Positions 34,833-47,455 of a DNA stretch of 64,000 nucleotides are shown here, piece after piece; within the stretch, counting starts at the first letter, position 1, and every line of letters begins with the position of its first letter. The notes below the pieces were generated by a model that searched no databases, had not been told where the DNA came from, and worked only from the letters and a program-made list of their open reading frames with translations. Source of the stretch: Ostrinia nubilalis (taxonomy: Eukaryota; Arthropoda; Insecta; Lepidoptera; Crambidae); contig NC_087109.1 of the NCBI RefSeq assembly GCF_963855985.1, forward strand, positions 6,282,001 through 6,346,000. The letters are read 5' to 3'. The translations under genes were made by a program, and so were the position numbers.

Positions 34833-37800
34833 TTGAAAAAAGCAATTAGAGAGAAGAAAGATAAAATGGAGTCGATAAGATATCGATACTTTAAATCCTG
34901 GGGGCAAGGCTCGAAATTGGTTTAAAAAATGCTTGTATGAAAACCTTTTTATTATTATACGTTATTATTATGTTCTTTAACGATTTTTGCATAAAGGAGT
35001 CAGTTCCATTTTGTATGGACGAAAAACTCAGAATCAATTATTGGGACTAAATGAAGTTACCTTATATTAATTTACCCCAACCAAAGCTCAATGTCGTTAT
35101 CGATGGAGTATAGAAGTTATAGACTGACAAAGTTTGTATGAAAAGTCATGGGTTAAGTAGGTAGGTACTTGCGATTTTTACCAGTATTTACAATATTGGT
35201 AATATATTATTATTTACTTTAATAATAATAACAGGATCACTGTAATTATTATTAACTACTATCGCGCATTAACTTTTTAATTATGGCGAAATTCGTACCA
35301 CCTATGTTTATCAAAAATAATGCCTATATTAGGCTTTCAACTAGCTCTTATAGTAATTACATAGTTGACAGTTACTAATCCCTTCTACTATTGTTATTGT
35401 TTTTGTAAAAACTTAAAAATCGCAAGCAACTCATGATTTTTTCATTCAAAATTAGAAAATAGAAAATAATAATTTACTTCTATTTATCGATAATAGGAAA
35501 CCGTATTAGAACACGAGCCCTGCACTATGTTACGACCGGCACATGCGGCCGTACTGTGTATTTTCACGCGTCAGTGGATATCGGAAGAAATAAAATACAT
35601 TGCGCAGTAGTTACGCATGACATAAAGTGGTTGCTAACTAAATCGTCAATGTACAACGTGTTTGAATTTTTATCACCACTAATTTCGATATCGCAGTAAA
35701 TGTCACGGCACTGAATTCGTTCGTAAAAATGTTTAGTTTTTTTTATTTATAAGCAAAATACCAATGGATTTGCAATACTTACATGTGGTAAATGACTTCA
35801 TTGTTCCTGTAGTTCTTCGTTTCACTTATGTTATTGCACGTTACGACGCATTATCCAACAATATCGGAGAACATTTCCTCAGTACGACTGAATCGCGACT
35901 AACCTGGCGTCGCGGGCGATGTTCGTTTCTGGGCATATCGCGGAGACACGCGCCACGCCCCCGTTTCACATCTATTCCCTTCTATGATCTGAGGACTCTA
36001 CTGTTTATTGCAAAATGGGCCTATGGCAGTCAAATAAGATGTTACTGGGTTTACCTTGATATGTTTTGCCTATACTTACCTAGTCTATGCTTGCAGAGTA
36101 TCTACACTGTCTTCAAAATATGCCAAAATCTATCAAAACGTCATCATAACGATCAGATTTCCTGCCGAATATTTAACTTTAACCACAATCACGGCATGCC
36201 TTATCGTCGAAATGCAAATTCGAAATTTAAAACCTCAAAGTTGCGCACGCGTCGACGCGGCATGACTCACACACGCAATAGGGTCACGACACCGCTCACA
36301 TAGGTACCAATACCACACCAGACTACAAATTTCTGCTGCAAACTCGACTCTATTACAAAGGCCTAAGACCCCAGTGGCAAGCTTGACGAGCCGCCGTCGG
36401 TACGTAAAACAGTACAGTTTATACAAAACTATATACAAACGCTTACCAAGTTTTGATTGCGTTTCGTTTTGTATACGCCGACGTAGTTGTTTGAGCGTGT
36501 GCAAAATTAAGTAAACTCTCATAAGGAGCAGTAAGTATGTGAATAATTAATCAGATTTTCATAAGTGCTCTAATAAAAGAAGCAGTAACGGTATCACAAT
36601 TTTAGATGGAAAAAGCTTTATGAGAAACTAAAACATAAAAATAAGCAGAAACTTACATTTATCTGTTTAACGCGTGTCATAGAAATTTTCATTTAGAAGA
36701 AACTCAAGGTTCAGAAGAATATCAAGTGGAATTTTGAACAGCTGATTTATATCGTATGGTAAATTGTACCGAATTAACACTTATAATAGAAATATTGAAC
36801 ATAAAGAACTGCCTTGTGCCTTCAATAAGGTCTGAATTATTTTCAGAACTTTGTTATTATAGTTTTACAAGCACTATGACTTCTTCTGAAAGACAAAAGA
36901 TAGTTTTAGAACCGTTTGTTGCTTGTTCTTTGATAAACCTTTGATATTTGCCGCACCTGACGTCATCACACCTCGCGCCTATTTTACATTCCGCCACACG
37001 TCAATTTTAACAAACGAGCCAAGTATCAAGACGACTCAATCCTGTTACACACCCACGCGCGCACGTAGGCTCCGTCGAATACATTATTTTATTATAAGTA
37101 GGCGAACCACAGATAGCGACGACAAATTATTACTAGTTAATCGATTTCCCGACAATCGATTGTGGCGTTTTTTAAGTAAATCGCGATCTATGGGAACGAT
37201 GAATCGATTTGTTCGTCTGAGAAAATTTTTCTTGCTCGTCTTGCTATGAAGCTCGTCGATAACCTTGTTTATACATATCGTATCTGTGTTCTCGATTTTT
37301 TATTGATTAGTTCTTTGAATGCGAGAGCGACACCTGATCGATACTTTCGAATTAGAAGCAAGTGGTTACTTTAAAAAAAATCGAATAAGTTTGTGTGATG
37401 TGAACACCATTAGTCAAATGTATGTATTTAATTACATATTTTACTTTAATTTTGTGGTCATAACATGAAGTTTGTTTCGTTAGAACCTGTTTTGGGTGAG
37501 CAAAAAAAAAAGTTGACAGTTAAAAACAGTGACTAACCTTGACGCATGATGTAGGTAAACTTTTATTTTACAGAAAAGTACTGCCTATAATAATAATATG
37601 GATAACATGAAACTGAAACGTAACGTTTACGTATTTTCATGTGGCGTCAAAACAATCATTTTTATGTACGAGTATTTCTATTTATACACTCTACAAAGTA
37701 AGGTATTTAATAAAAGAATGAAGTATAATTTAACTTATTAGTAATTATGCGAAAGTGATGACATTCAACTATTGACGCAAAACAGTGACGTCATTTGTAA

Positions 37801-38195
37801 TCGTCAAGGGCTTAAATCATTTTTTTATTCTTATGTATAAATGGTTAGCAATGATGAGAATACGTAAGTAAACACCTTGTAAATACAAACGTACCTAAAA
37901 TTAAGAAATATTATTTTTATATTCATCTAAATATTCCTAAAATGTGGTCTTAAAAACTGTACAACATCTCATAATATACTAAATATATGGAAGCTATCTA
38001 GTTTATTCTGTAAGCTATTATTGATACCGTTTGATAGAGCTTGTGAAGCACTTTCAGGATCAGTAAACCAGTTTTTAGATAATAATATCTTGTACAGTTT
38101 AGAAATAATCGAGTTAGATCACTTATCGTTTCCACCGTGTATATCTACTGAATATCTACCACTAAACTGCTGACGAGTCTCGAGTTGCGACCACG
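34833..38195. other. Non-coding DNA without recognised repeats
   Basis: This is the longest stretch in which I see neither a clear repeat nor a gene. The 179-codon plus-strand frame at 35764-36303 has an ATG in fair context but no recognisable domain, and a shadow frame overlaps it. The span may be unique intronic or intergenic DNA. Confidence 0.4.
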
Positions 38196-38349
38196 GGCTG
38201 GAAGACGTAGCGTGGGCAGGCCTCCTACTAGGTGAACCGACGATCTGGTAAAGGTCGCGGGAAGAGCCTGGATGCGGGCAGCGCAGGACCGTTCATTATG
38301 GAAAACCTTGGGGGAGGCCTTTGTCCAGCAGTCGACGTCATTTGGCTGA
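38196..38349 (+). mobile_element. RTE-like LINE 3' fragment
   Basis: From 38239 the plus strand reads DDLVKVAGRAWMRAAQDRSL then WKTLGEAFVQQSTSFG and a TGA stop. This is the usual C-terminus of the same LINE family. The upstream 40 bases are the diverged RPPTRW region with a frame break. A longer open frame in another phase here (38232-38435) is a shadow. Confidence 0.8.
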
Positions 38350-38502
38350 AACGAACGAAACTGCTGACAAAGTTGACTGAGTTTCTTTCGTCACTTCTCA
38401 GCACCAGCCCATATGTTGTCCCGAAGTGGTGGTAGGGCAAGCTATATTCGGGATGTGTACAAGCGCCCTGAAAAGGGCCTAAGGAGTTTTTCAGTAACTA
38501 AT

Positions 38503-38570
38503 GCCCGTTTTCACCATCAATCCCTAATTTTTAAGTGATCCATAAGTAACACATAACAGGAATTTTGTTT
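38503..38570. repeat. Half copy of MITE E
   Basis: GCCCGTTTTCACCATCAATC with CCTAATTTTTAAGTGATCCA matches the left arm of 50545-50658. The right arm is absent; another inverted repeat starts at 38571. Confidence 0.6.
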
Positions 38571-38872
38571 TCAAAAACACTTTTAGCTTGGTCCATGGGC
38601 CAACTCGCTGGATTGTTTTCTTTTTTATGCATAACAAGGCAAGGTATTTGACCGCAATCGCACCTGGTGTTATGTGAGATGCAGTCTAGGAATTTTTTAG
38701 TATTTTTTCTTCCAGTAACTGGGCCCACCTTCAAATGTTTTCATTAAGAAATTAAACGCCAAATCAACAAAAATCTACTCTAGAATCTTGAGAGGGCCCA
38801 GTTGCTAGAAAAAAATATATTTAAAAATACAATTCAGCGACTTGGCCCGTGGACCAAGCTAAAAGTGGGCCA
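38571..38872. mobile_element. Inverted-repeat element F
   Basis: TTTTAGCTTGGTCCATGGGC with CAACTCGCTGGATTG pairs with CAGCGACTTGGCCCGTGGAC and CAAGCTAAAA. An inner pair (CTGGGCCCACC and GAGGGCCCAG) is also inverted. The third-family interspersed repeat lies inside. Related short hairpins are at 44891 and 46430. Confidence 0.55.
38634..38694 (+). repeat. Short interspersed repeat, third family
   Basis: AAGGCAAGGTATTTGACCGC and AATCGCACCTGGTGTTATGT match 12389-12447. This copy lies between the inverted ends at 38571 and 38872. Confidence 0.5.
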
Positions 38873-39925
38873 AGTCACTAAGACGACCTAAGTACTAAAT
38901 AAATAATTTGATTTGATTTGATAAACGCTTCAATTCTAAATAATTACAGTTTTCACAAACCGACGTTTCAATTTCAATTGTCTGACATAATTAACGAGTA
39001 CATGCGTAGGAGCACTAAGTATGCCCTAAGCGATAATAAGCACCTAGTTATTAGGCAATTACTAGGCTTAGTTAAGACCTAGAACCGGTTGGCTAACTGC
39101 CGATACGAGAGTCATGTTCAATCTGGGAATTAGTGGAACTAACTTATCGGATTTGCCGTTTGAACTGTCATTGTGACGTCATTAAGCTACTACCAATAAT
39201 GTTGTAGATCTAGCTCATAATTTAGCCAGTGTTTGAAGTATGGGAGCGGCTTTTGTGATGGTCAAACGTCAGCAAGACTTCAGCTTTGTATCTCTATGCT
39301 CTGTCATGTCATCAAGTCATAAAATAATAAAGTAAAAAGTATTTTATTTGCCAACAAAAGGTTTACTTAAAGTCTGTTTTTCTAGCGGCTGCTGCACTAA
39401 GCTGTGCTATGTCAAAGTTACCCTTTTCAATAATATTTGTAATAGGTAGGTACTAACTAGGTACATAGGTAAAGTAGGTACAATGCTTAGCTCGCCGGAT
39501 CTTTAGTATCATATTTTGAACTATTGATCCAGAAAAACTAAAGAATCGTTGCAAAGAATAAAACGCATATTCCAGATTCCCCATGGCCTACCTCCCAAGT
39601 CGAGTCGCACTAACTCAGCTACTTATATTGCTAGCACAAACTTATCCCCCACCCACATTCAGCATTTCAGACCTTACTGCATCGTAATAAGAACTGCGCA
39701 GGCGCACGTCATAGTGTGCGGCGGTTATCAGATGTGACAAACTGAATTAATTGTATTATTATAGTTGACGAGTGCGGAATCACAATTAGTACAGTTACGA
39801 AGAAAAGTGATAGTGGAAAAATGATTGTATCTAAGACTTTTACAAGCCTGGCTTAAATAAAGAAAATAAAAGTAAAATAGAAAGTATAAGCTTATTATAG
39901 TATGTAATAGACGAATAAACAGGTA

Positions 39926-40122
39926 CAGTAGGCGCGCGAGTTCATGTCCATCGGGGCCTTACTTACTTACTTATAAGTTCCAAAAAATATGGAATAAGTA
40001 GATAAGGTTAACCTACTTAATTGGTAATAATTATTTATCGATATCGACATTAGCATAATTAGTTAGTTAGGTAACAGCACTACCGCATTCCTCAGGATGG
40101 ACATGAACTCGCGCGCCTACTA
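39926..40122. mobile_element. MITE with 27-bp inverted ends and TA flanks
   Basis: CAGTAGGCGCGCGAGTTCAT at the left is mirrored by ATGAACTCGCGCGCCTACTA at the right, with one mismatch at the outermost base. TA lies at 39924-39925 and 40123-40124. The interior is AT-rich and non-coding. Confidence 0.75.
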
Positions 40123-40887
40123 TATTTTAAATGCCTGAATGCAATAGCGTTAAACTGAACAAACTTCTTATTATTTGATGTTAATTACTTATTCCTCCAA
40201 TGATCCAACAAAATTAATAATTTTCATTCCACATTTTCAGCTAGTAAAGTAGATACTTACCATATTTTACCTTTCATTAAATATAGGTAAAATGATTACA
40301 TGATAAGTCATTGTACTACTTAGGTACTTTGACTGACATATATCACCAATCTGACTGAAATATACTTGTATAAGTTGTAGAATCTATACTAGAAGTTGCT
40401 TCATTTTCAACAAACTTTAAAATTAACTCTGAAACCTGCCTCGACAAAATTGAAATTAACTCTGAAATCACCAAAACAATAGCTACGACTTTTGTCGCCG
40501 ATAGTCCCGCGGTTGCCTTTAGCAAGTTCCTAGAACGTTTTTCGTGTGTACCATAGACACTGCTTCGGGGAAGCGTGCGTCTAGGCCGAATTCGCCAAAC
40601 CGACGTGATGTACCGACGGTTTTGATGGAAAGGTACGCAGGTGTTCAGGGTATGTACGACAAAATAAACGATTGACACACCAAAAATAAATTGCAGTCTT
40701 ACACACAATTTTAATATTTTACACAGCGATGGACGACTTTTTCAAAACAATGGTAGGTACTAAAAATTACCCGTTTATAGGAATAGCGGAGCATTTAACA
40801 TTACACGAGAAAGCTAAAATTCTACATAATTATTCGGATAAAAGTACTAGATAATTTTACCAATTTCAGATCTTTCAGAATTGATCG

Positions 40888-40946
40888 TCACTTACCATCA
40901 GGTGAGATACAGGCCAAGAGCTTACTCGTTTTGGATAAAAAAATAT
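40888..40946 (+). mobile_element. SINE 3' end, same family as 4798
   Basis: CACTTACCATCAGGTGAGAT, then ACAGGCCAAGAGCTTACTCG and TGGATAAAAAAA. This is a 5'-truncated copy. Confidence 0.65.
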
Positions 40947-41207
40947 TTTTTTTCATTATGACGAATTATCATTTTCATTTTTTCATTTTTTTTTAAAGTT
41001 CATGAACCAGATTATAATTAAAGAATTTTGATTAACATTTCATTAGTTTACTCTCATAGAAGGGAACTCCGAGCTTAAGAAATGCGACCCATTACAGTCC
41101 CTTTTAGCGCCAGTTTTCATAACTCGCAACATTAATTTGTAAGCGACATGTAAGTGTCAATCATAACTCCGTACGACATCGTTATAATCACAAATCTCGT
41201 CTAAACC

Positions 41208-41645
41208 AGGGATGTTATGGATATCCGTAACCGAAACTTTCGAATATCAGAAATAAAAAAATATCCGTAACCGTAACCATAACCGATTCAAAGGTTTCGG
41301 ATGTAGGTAGAGTCAAGGAAGTCCTTACGCTGATTTAATGATTGCATTTTGAAGTAGGTAGGTTGAGAACATGAGTTGTTTCCCATAAGATAAAAGCTTT
41401 TTTGTGAGACCAAAAGAAGGTGACAGATGACAAAGAAATCTCTTCTGTACCCATTCTATTCGTAAGGCATGAACTGTGTTGGACAACTATTGAAATTTGC
41501 ATTCTATACTTAGCATAGATATCCGTAACCGAAACTTTCGGATATCGATATAAAAAAATCGTAACCGTAACCGAAACCGGTATAATATTATTCCAATATC
41601 CGTAACCGTATCCATAACCGAAACTACATATCCGTAACATCCCTA
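41208..41645. mobile_element. hAT-type MITE with an 8-bp duplication
   Basis: The ends are AGGGATGTTATGGATATCC and the inverted ATATCCGTAACATCCCTA. TCTAAACC occurs at 41200-41207 and 41646-41653. Inside are many copies of CCGTAACCG, mostly as subterminal repeats. An 8-bp target and AGGG ends point to hAT. The 101-codon minus-strand frame, rich in YGYGYG, is a translation of these repeats. Confidence 0.82.
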
Positions 41646-41912
41646 TCTAAACCACTAAAAGTAATACATTTGCGACATGTAGACTAATTTAGTGCGTCTG
41701 CCCTTTTTTGGAGCTGAATAAAAAGTCGTAGGCCGTTTATAGGCATGCCACCAAAACTACGGGTGCGGTGGGAAATAAGAATCTTAGATATGCTTGATGT
41801 CTTAAATGATGTATGAGAAATTAATGTTAATGTAATGAAATGAAACACTGGTCGCTAGTCGCTACTGTAAAATAGATTTTGGAAAAATGATAGGTTTTAC
41901 ACCAAGACTCAC

Positions 41913-41935
41913 ATAGAATAGAATAGAATAGAATA
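41913..41935. repeat. (ATAGA)n microsatellite
   Basis: Four to five units of ATAGA, followed by TTGTTTATTTGATCC, look like a reversed LINE tail. Confidence 0.65.
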
Positions 41936-43335
41936 ATTGTTTATTTGATCCAAATTTAGAGGTTTTTGGTTCAATTTCTAGAAAGAAAGACACCAAATAA
42001 CATTTTAAAAAAATTTTGCGTTAAGAATAGCATCTAGAAACATTAGGCATTCTACATTTTTGTTAGGAAATACCTATGATACCGTACCTCAAAAAGTAGA
42101 GATTGATAGGAAAGGTTGAGACATGTCAGACTCCCATAGCCTCATAAATTCTGACACCAAAATGACCTCAGTTTAAAAGTTATAAGGGGTGAAGAAGCGC
42201 TGTTAACTCTATTAAATAGCTTCCTTGTACAGCTTTTAGTATCCAGGTAAACCGTCGAACAGACGCTTTAAGACTTGGGACGATTAAAAACGAATTTTAA
42301 ACCAAAAAATAATACTAAAATAATAAATAGTAACTTCAAGCAGTCATTAAACTTGTACTCACTATTACATTAATATTGTAATATTGAATTATGCCAATCT
42401 TTGTTTTTGTAACAAAGCTAAATATGTGACAATAATGTACCAGGCATTCGCAGTTTGCTATGAAATAAACATTTATCGGTATTAATAAGTGTAACAAGTA
42501 TAACTCATGTTCACAGTTTATCATCAAACACTAAATCATGGCGTCATAATAAAGTCACGTAAAGGAGCATACAAATAAGAGCTGATTGCGCGAATGTTAA
42601 AATACATTACAACTTAGTTATACAGTTAATATTGACTAATATTTAAGGGTAGATACTAGAGGAAAATGATTTTTGACTAACGTTCCTGAGCGATTCTGAT
42701 GATGATGAAGGTGATGGGCTCAACAAAAATTGTTTAATGTCAAAACGATGTTTCTCCTAAGAATTTGTTTGGAAACAAGCATCAAGGTCAGTGTTTATTT
42801 ATTATTGTGTTTTTTATTGTTACTTACGTACGTAAATGTAACATTTTATTTGAGACATGTATCTATTAACAATAAAAAATAATGTCTTAAGTTCAAGTAA
42901 AAAAAACCTTAACAACAACAAATGCCAGTTCATGTTCATTGCGAATGTTACAAGTCAGCTACGCAGTGTGCATGCATCCCAACCGCGGTGCTTCATACAA
43001 TTTCATACAATCATTTGTAAGAATGTTGTCACTGCTTGACAGTTCATAAACCGGACAATTAACCAAATAAGGATTCAAATGATTAAATTAACTCTATATA
43101 AAGAGCTCATTTACAAATAAGCCTTACTTATATCCGTCTGCCAGTTGCTTTTTTTCATTAAAGAATTTTTGCTGATTCCTTTTCTAGTTATAGAAATTGT
43201 AGAAATCTCCTCGGAAGGCGAAGGAATCTGCCTCATCAATGTTATCAAGATGTAGAGAAGGTAAGTTACACATTGTAGTATCTTAAGCAGTAGTAAATAG
43301 AGGCGATTTTTCAAAAAAAACTTGTTGCAGAAAGT

Positions 43336-43393
43336 TATGGAAGTCCTTGGGAGGCCTTGGTCCAGCAGTGGACGTCATATGGCTGAAACGAAT
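43336..43393 (+). mobile_element. RTE-like LINE terminal fragment
   Basis: The plus strand contains GGAAGTCCTTGGGAGGCCTT and then TCCAGCAGTGGACGTCATAT with GGCTGA, matching the LINE protein end. It is a very short, one-ended remnant. Confidence 0.6.
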
Positions 43394-44890
43394 GCAGCAG
43401 AAGCTGAAAAACACAGATATATTTACAAAAACATTGAAAACTTATTAAAATTATGTTCTTGTTGTTTTTGTTTAATTTTAATGTTTTTAAACTGTTTTCC
43501 TAAAACAGGCTGTTTTTTTTTGTCATTGCGTAGTTAATGTTAAATGTTAGTTATTACTAAAAGATTTTTAATTTTTGTTGTTGACATTTTGTGACAATCC
43601 TCTTTAACTCATCGTAACGTTTTCAATTCTGGTTGAATGTTATAAGAAAATAATGTAAGTAATATTATTTTAATTAATTAATATTTTTTTCAACAGGCAA
43701 TGAAACCAAGACCAAAGAACCCATCAAGTATTCAAAGTTATGATAATAAAATAAAACTCATATGACCATCACGACAATAAATTAATTATCAAAAAGGCCA
43801 TGCTGCCTTCAAAAATATTCACACACCATATACGTTGCTTGATGGACTGACAGAACGCATATATCGGTGGTAAATAAGTCACAATATATGGTGACAATTA
43901 TAATACCACCTGTTAGTCACACATCCCTAAATATTTTGAAATCTAGGGCTGTAATATAAAAAAACAGGAAAAGGTTGGAACTTTTGCAATTCGATACTGG
44001 CTACACTTTTGCTAGCTTTAAAAAAAATTAAATGGCATAGTTACGTTCGAAATTCGAATTCCAAAACAGTTTTTCACACCTTTACTGACATTGCAACCAT
44101 GCAAAAAAATTAACATACTGCACTGGCCACTAGTTACCATATTATTTTCATAAAAAAACTGTTTGACAGCTAGAAGTTTTATTACCTTTTGCATCTTTCC
44201 GAAAAAAGGGTCTGTCAATATTATTTAGCAGTAGCCTAGCAATATCATTTGAAACGACAGATTGCAATTATGCATCTCTAGCAATTATAGTAAGTCTCAA
44301 GCTTTCAATAAAGCAATGCAAATAACTTTTTTTCTAGCTTAACAGATATTCTATCAGCATTGCTTTTTATTTATTGGAGTTTCAGCAAACTCGCTCCAGC
44401 TCTACACTGGAAAACATCGTATTTTTGTTTACGTCACTCACTATCATGCTCGCTCCGACACTCTGGACCAATTTGAAGAAATCTTTCACCGTTAGAATCC
44501 TATATTTCTAACGAACCGGTACGAAATTCTCCGGGTCAGACAGTTTTTAAACACAGTCAACCCTGCTCCATTCCCGGTTATTGTCAATGACTCAAGACGT
44601 TTGAATTAGCGCCACTAAGTATGTATAGCGCGGCCTGTAGTTACAAGGATGTCATTCCCTCCGTAGAAGGAGGGCAATTTAGCCAATAATAGAGGAAGGA
44701 GGCCCAAGGTCGCCCATTGAGGGAACGTGGTGCAATCAATTTGAGATTATGCCCTGTCTGATGAAGGTTAAGGTTGGAATTAATTGGATAATCCTACTAA
44801 TAATTTATGGAAAGGATGCTAGATGTATGATGAAAAGAAACAAAAAAACTCAATCAAAAATAAACCTTTGTAAAGAAGCTCTTGAAGTCT

Positions 44891-44938
44891 TCCAGCGACT
44901 TGGCCCACTTTAACTTGGTCCACGGGCCAAGTCGCTGG
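44891..44938. repeat. Hairpin related to element F
   Basis: CCAGCGACTTGGCCCACTTT is followed after a short gap by CCACGGGCCAAGTCGCTGG. The outer 15 bases pair perfectly. Confidence 0.6.
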
Positions 44939-45387
44939 TTTGAATTTATAAATATTTTTTCTTCCACCAAATAGCTGGAAGACTCCTCTTGAACACGAAA
45001 AAGTTCGAAAAAAGGTGCTAAAATATTGGTCAAAGGCCAAATACGAGTATTTTTCATTTCTATTTCTGTAGCCTTTATGTCCTTAGACATAAGTAAGGAA
45101 TTCTACAATAAACTTCATGAAGCTCACCCTATGCGTCATCCCACACAATCAATATGTCGCAAGGATACGTTATGTTCCAGTTCTTTACGCAAGTCCTTTG
45201 TTTATTTAATTAATAATGAGTATCGCTTATTCCGTGGGTTTTCCCATTGCCGTATCACGCTCGAGCCTTGTTCGCACTAGTCGAGTAACTTAGACGCACT
45301 CGTCACTGCGAGTACTAATTTAGTAGCTAAACGTGTCGAAACACCAAAAATTTACTCTAGTTACTAAATCGTTTAGTTAACACAGAA

Positions 45388-45538
45388 CGTCGCTTGCCTC
45401 TCTAACTGACGTAACTGACATTTAAAAAAAAATCCGGCGATTAGACAGATCGATTTGTCTTGCAAAATTGATTATAATGGTGTAGATAACTCAGTTTCGA
45501 AAACATGTCAGATACGTCAGTTAGAGAGGCAAGCGACG
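45388..45538. mobile_element. MITE nested in element H, AGAA duplication
   Basis: CGTCGCTTGCCTCTCTAACT with GACG mirrors CGTCAGTTAGAGAGGCAAGC with GACG. AGAA occurs at 45384-45387 and 45539-45542. Confidence 0.78.
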
Positions 45539-45935
45539 AGAAGAGGTTTGCTTCTTAGGGTCTTCCGATATGCCTCCAAACAACAGGCATTTCCATCAGT
45601 ACACCATCTCTAGAGTGTCTGTGACTCCGGATAGCTCACTCATTTGCTTGCGTAGTAGCAAAGGATACCATGGACGACTGTTTTTGAAAGCCTAGAACTC
45701 CTCGTGCAGCTGAACAAGCGATGATGGCTCCGCTGACTTGAGTTGCGACTCAAACTGGCTCATGCGCTGATGTAGTGATGACTCGAGAGACGATTAGTTG
45801 TCAATCCAAGGTTTTATTTTGACAGGTGAGTAGCACCCCCCACCACGCGTCCCTGTTCACTCGCGCACTGACTAAACCAGGCTAAACGAGTTCATAATAA
45901 AAAACCACTAATAAGCACTTACAGGGCAAATATGA

Positions 45936-46008
45936 CCATCCTAGACTGCATCTCTATTCTCACTTAACACGATTGCGGTTGCAGCCTAATACCTGCCTTG
46001 TTATGCTT
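45936..46008 (-). repeat. Short interspersed repeat, third family, minus strand
   Basis: ATCCTAGACTGCATCTCTAT, then CTCACTTAACACGATTGCGG and TACCTGCCTTGTTATGC, reverse the sequence at 12389 and 38634. It is inserted in the element at 45265-46135. Confidence 0.5.
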
Positions 46009-46426
46009 AAAAAAGTACACGACCAAAGTGTGAACCTCAGATCATAGGTGTGAACGGTATTTTGGTCAGTAGCAAGTAGTTTAGTTACTAGAAGCAAGTT
46101 ACTCTACAAAATTACTCGACTAGTGCGAACAAGGCTTCAGTGCTTGCCTACTGTGTTAGTTCATTTAAAATTAGCTACAATGACTTATGACATTACGTCT
46201 ACTTTAATTCATGGAGGTTTTACTTTGTCTTTAAAAAGTGAAGTGTGACGATTCAGGAAAACCTTGGAACGTCATATTAGTGCATGAGTCTTCCAATGCT
46301 CAATGAGCATCATCAATCGCAAATAACGTTTTGCCTAATAGTAATTAGTTTAGAATTTAAAAAAATAACACAATTCTTAGATTTTTTTTCAATAGATTTA
46401 TGAGAAAATATTTAAAAATTCAATCC

Positions 46427-46473
46427 AGCAATTCGGCCCATGGACCAAGTTAAAAGTGGGTCAAGTCACTAAC
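46427..46473. repeat. Decayed copy of the element F end
   Basis: AATCCAGCAATTCGGCCCAT and GGACCAAGTTAAAAGTGGGT match the right end of 38571-38872. Confidence 0.5.
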
Positions 46474-47338
46474 TAATCGCAGCTTACAGAATAATAACTT
46501 AAGTAGTATTTTTTATTTCAGGTAAAAGGAAAAGTGGTCGAAATATTAGAAGTGCATCGCCTTATCAGTGGGTAATTTGGTCCCGGCTGGTAATCCCGTA
46601 CACGGATAGCACAACACTATTAGTCATCATAAACAACAAGCGGTGTTAATTAAATAAAAATACACCCTATTTAGATGGGGGTAGGCTTGAAAATTAAGTG
46701 GGTTTGTTCTATGCTCACAATTTACGGGTACATGGATCTTATTTTTTATGCCGGTTTATTTCATTAGACGCGATACGATCAGCCACCCACGCCGCGTTAT
46801 AATGACTTGCCATATCTACCGTAGGTCACAGCTCGTTTAGAACAGTAAGAGCGTCACATTAAGGCGTCAGGAGCGCGACAGCTGCAGCGCGGCAGCGGCA
46901 TTTTTATGTGAAGGTAGTGAAGGCATGCAACCGCTGTCACATAGTATGAAATTTTCGGCAGCGCGTCTTTCGCGCGTTTGTAAATCGCCTAAATGTGAAA
47001 GCGCTCTAAAGGTGCAAGTTCGTAGCTGACTGCACACAGCAGCAGCAGACGACTTGTCATCGCGACACGTCACTTTCTACGAGTATTAGTCCGGTCAAAT
47101 TAGACATGAACCCTGAAATAATTCGCGTACAGCTGAAAATTGGTACGAATGTTGAAACTGAAACAACCTATTGTTATAGGTACTTATACTGTTTGTACCT
47201 AATGGGGAGGACACTGTCGTCCATACTACAGGCAAATGCCTATTTTAGAAGACAGAAGATTCGCTCAAAATTGTAAAACTTTTTTCTTGCAATAAGACAT
47301 TTATTAATTTTTTTAAGTACGGAGCACCATTATGAATG
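46474..47338. other. Non-coding DNA
   Basis: A GC-richer patch at 46860-47070 (CAGCTGCAGCGCGGCAGCGG) contains a 68-codon minus-strand frame without a domain. It could be regulatory; nothing firm. Confidence 0.35.
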
Positions 47339-47455
47339 AAATGTAAAAAATCCCCATCGATCCGACATGTGCTAAAAAAATTTCGAGGTCAAAGTAAAAA
47401 AAAAACGGGTATTTTTAGCACAAACATGCCGGATCGATGGGGATTTTTTACATTT
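47339..47455. repeat. Long hairpin, probable MITE
   Basis: AAATGTAAAAAATCCCCATC with GATCCGACATGT pairs with ACATGCCGGATCGATGGGGA and TTTTTTACATTT around a 30-base A-rich loop. The stem is about 40 bp with few mismatches. Confidence 0.65.

Larger units (their letters stand above)
41654..44890. other. AT-rich non-coding DNA
   Basis: It contains the (ATAGA)n run and one LINE end (43336-43393). All open frames are short and domain-free. Confidence 0.4.
45265..46135. mobile_element. Inverted-repeat element H
   Basis: GCCTTGTTCGCACTAGTCGA with GTAA at the left mirrors TTACTCGACTAGTGCGAACA with AGGC at the right. The 871-bp interior holds a nested MITE (45388-45538) and a reversed interspersed repeat (45936-46008). 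No transposase was recognised. Confidence 0.7.

Noticed and set aside
35764..36303. 179-codon open frame as a gene
   Set aside because: No domain, no signal or membrane pattern, a second frame overlaps it, and there is no homology I recognise. It may be chance; a database search would decide.
36923..37249. 108-codon frame as an exon
   Set aside because: No recognisable domain and no clear splice signals with phase-compatible neighbours.
41335..41640. 101-codon minus-strand frame with YGYGYG repeats as a small secreted protein
   Set aside because: It is the translation of the CCGTAACCG repeats of a hAT-type MITE.
47339..47455. Bacterial-type terminator or riboswitch
   Set aside because: The host is a eukaryote and the structure is a MITE-like long inverted repeat with an A-rich loop.
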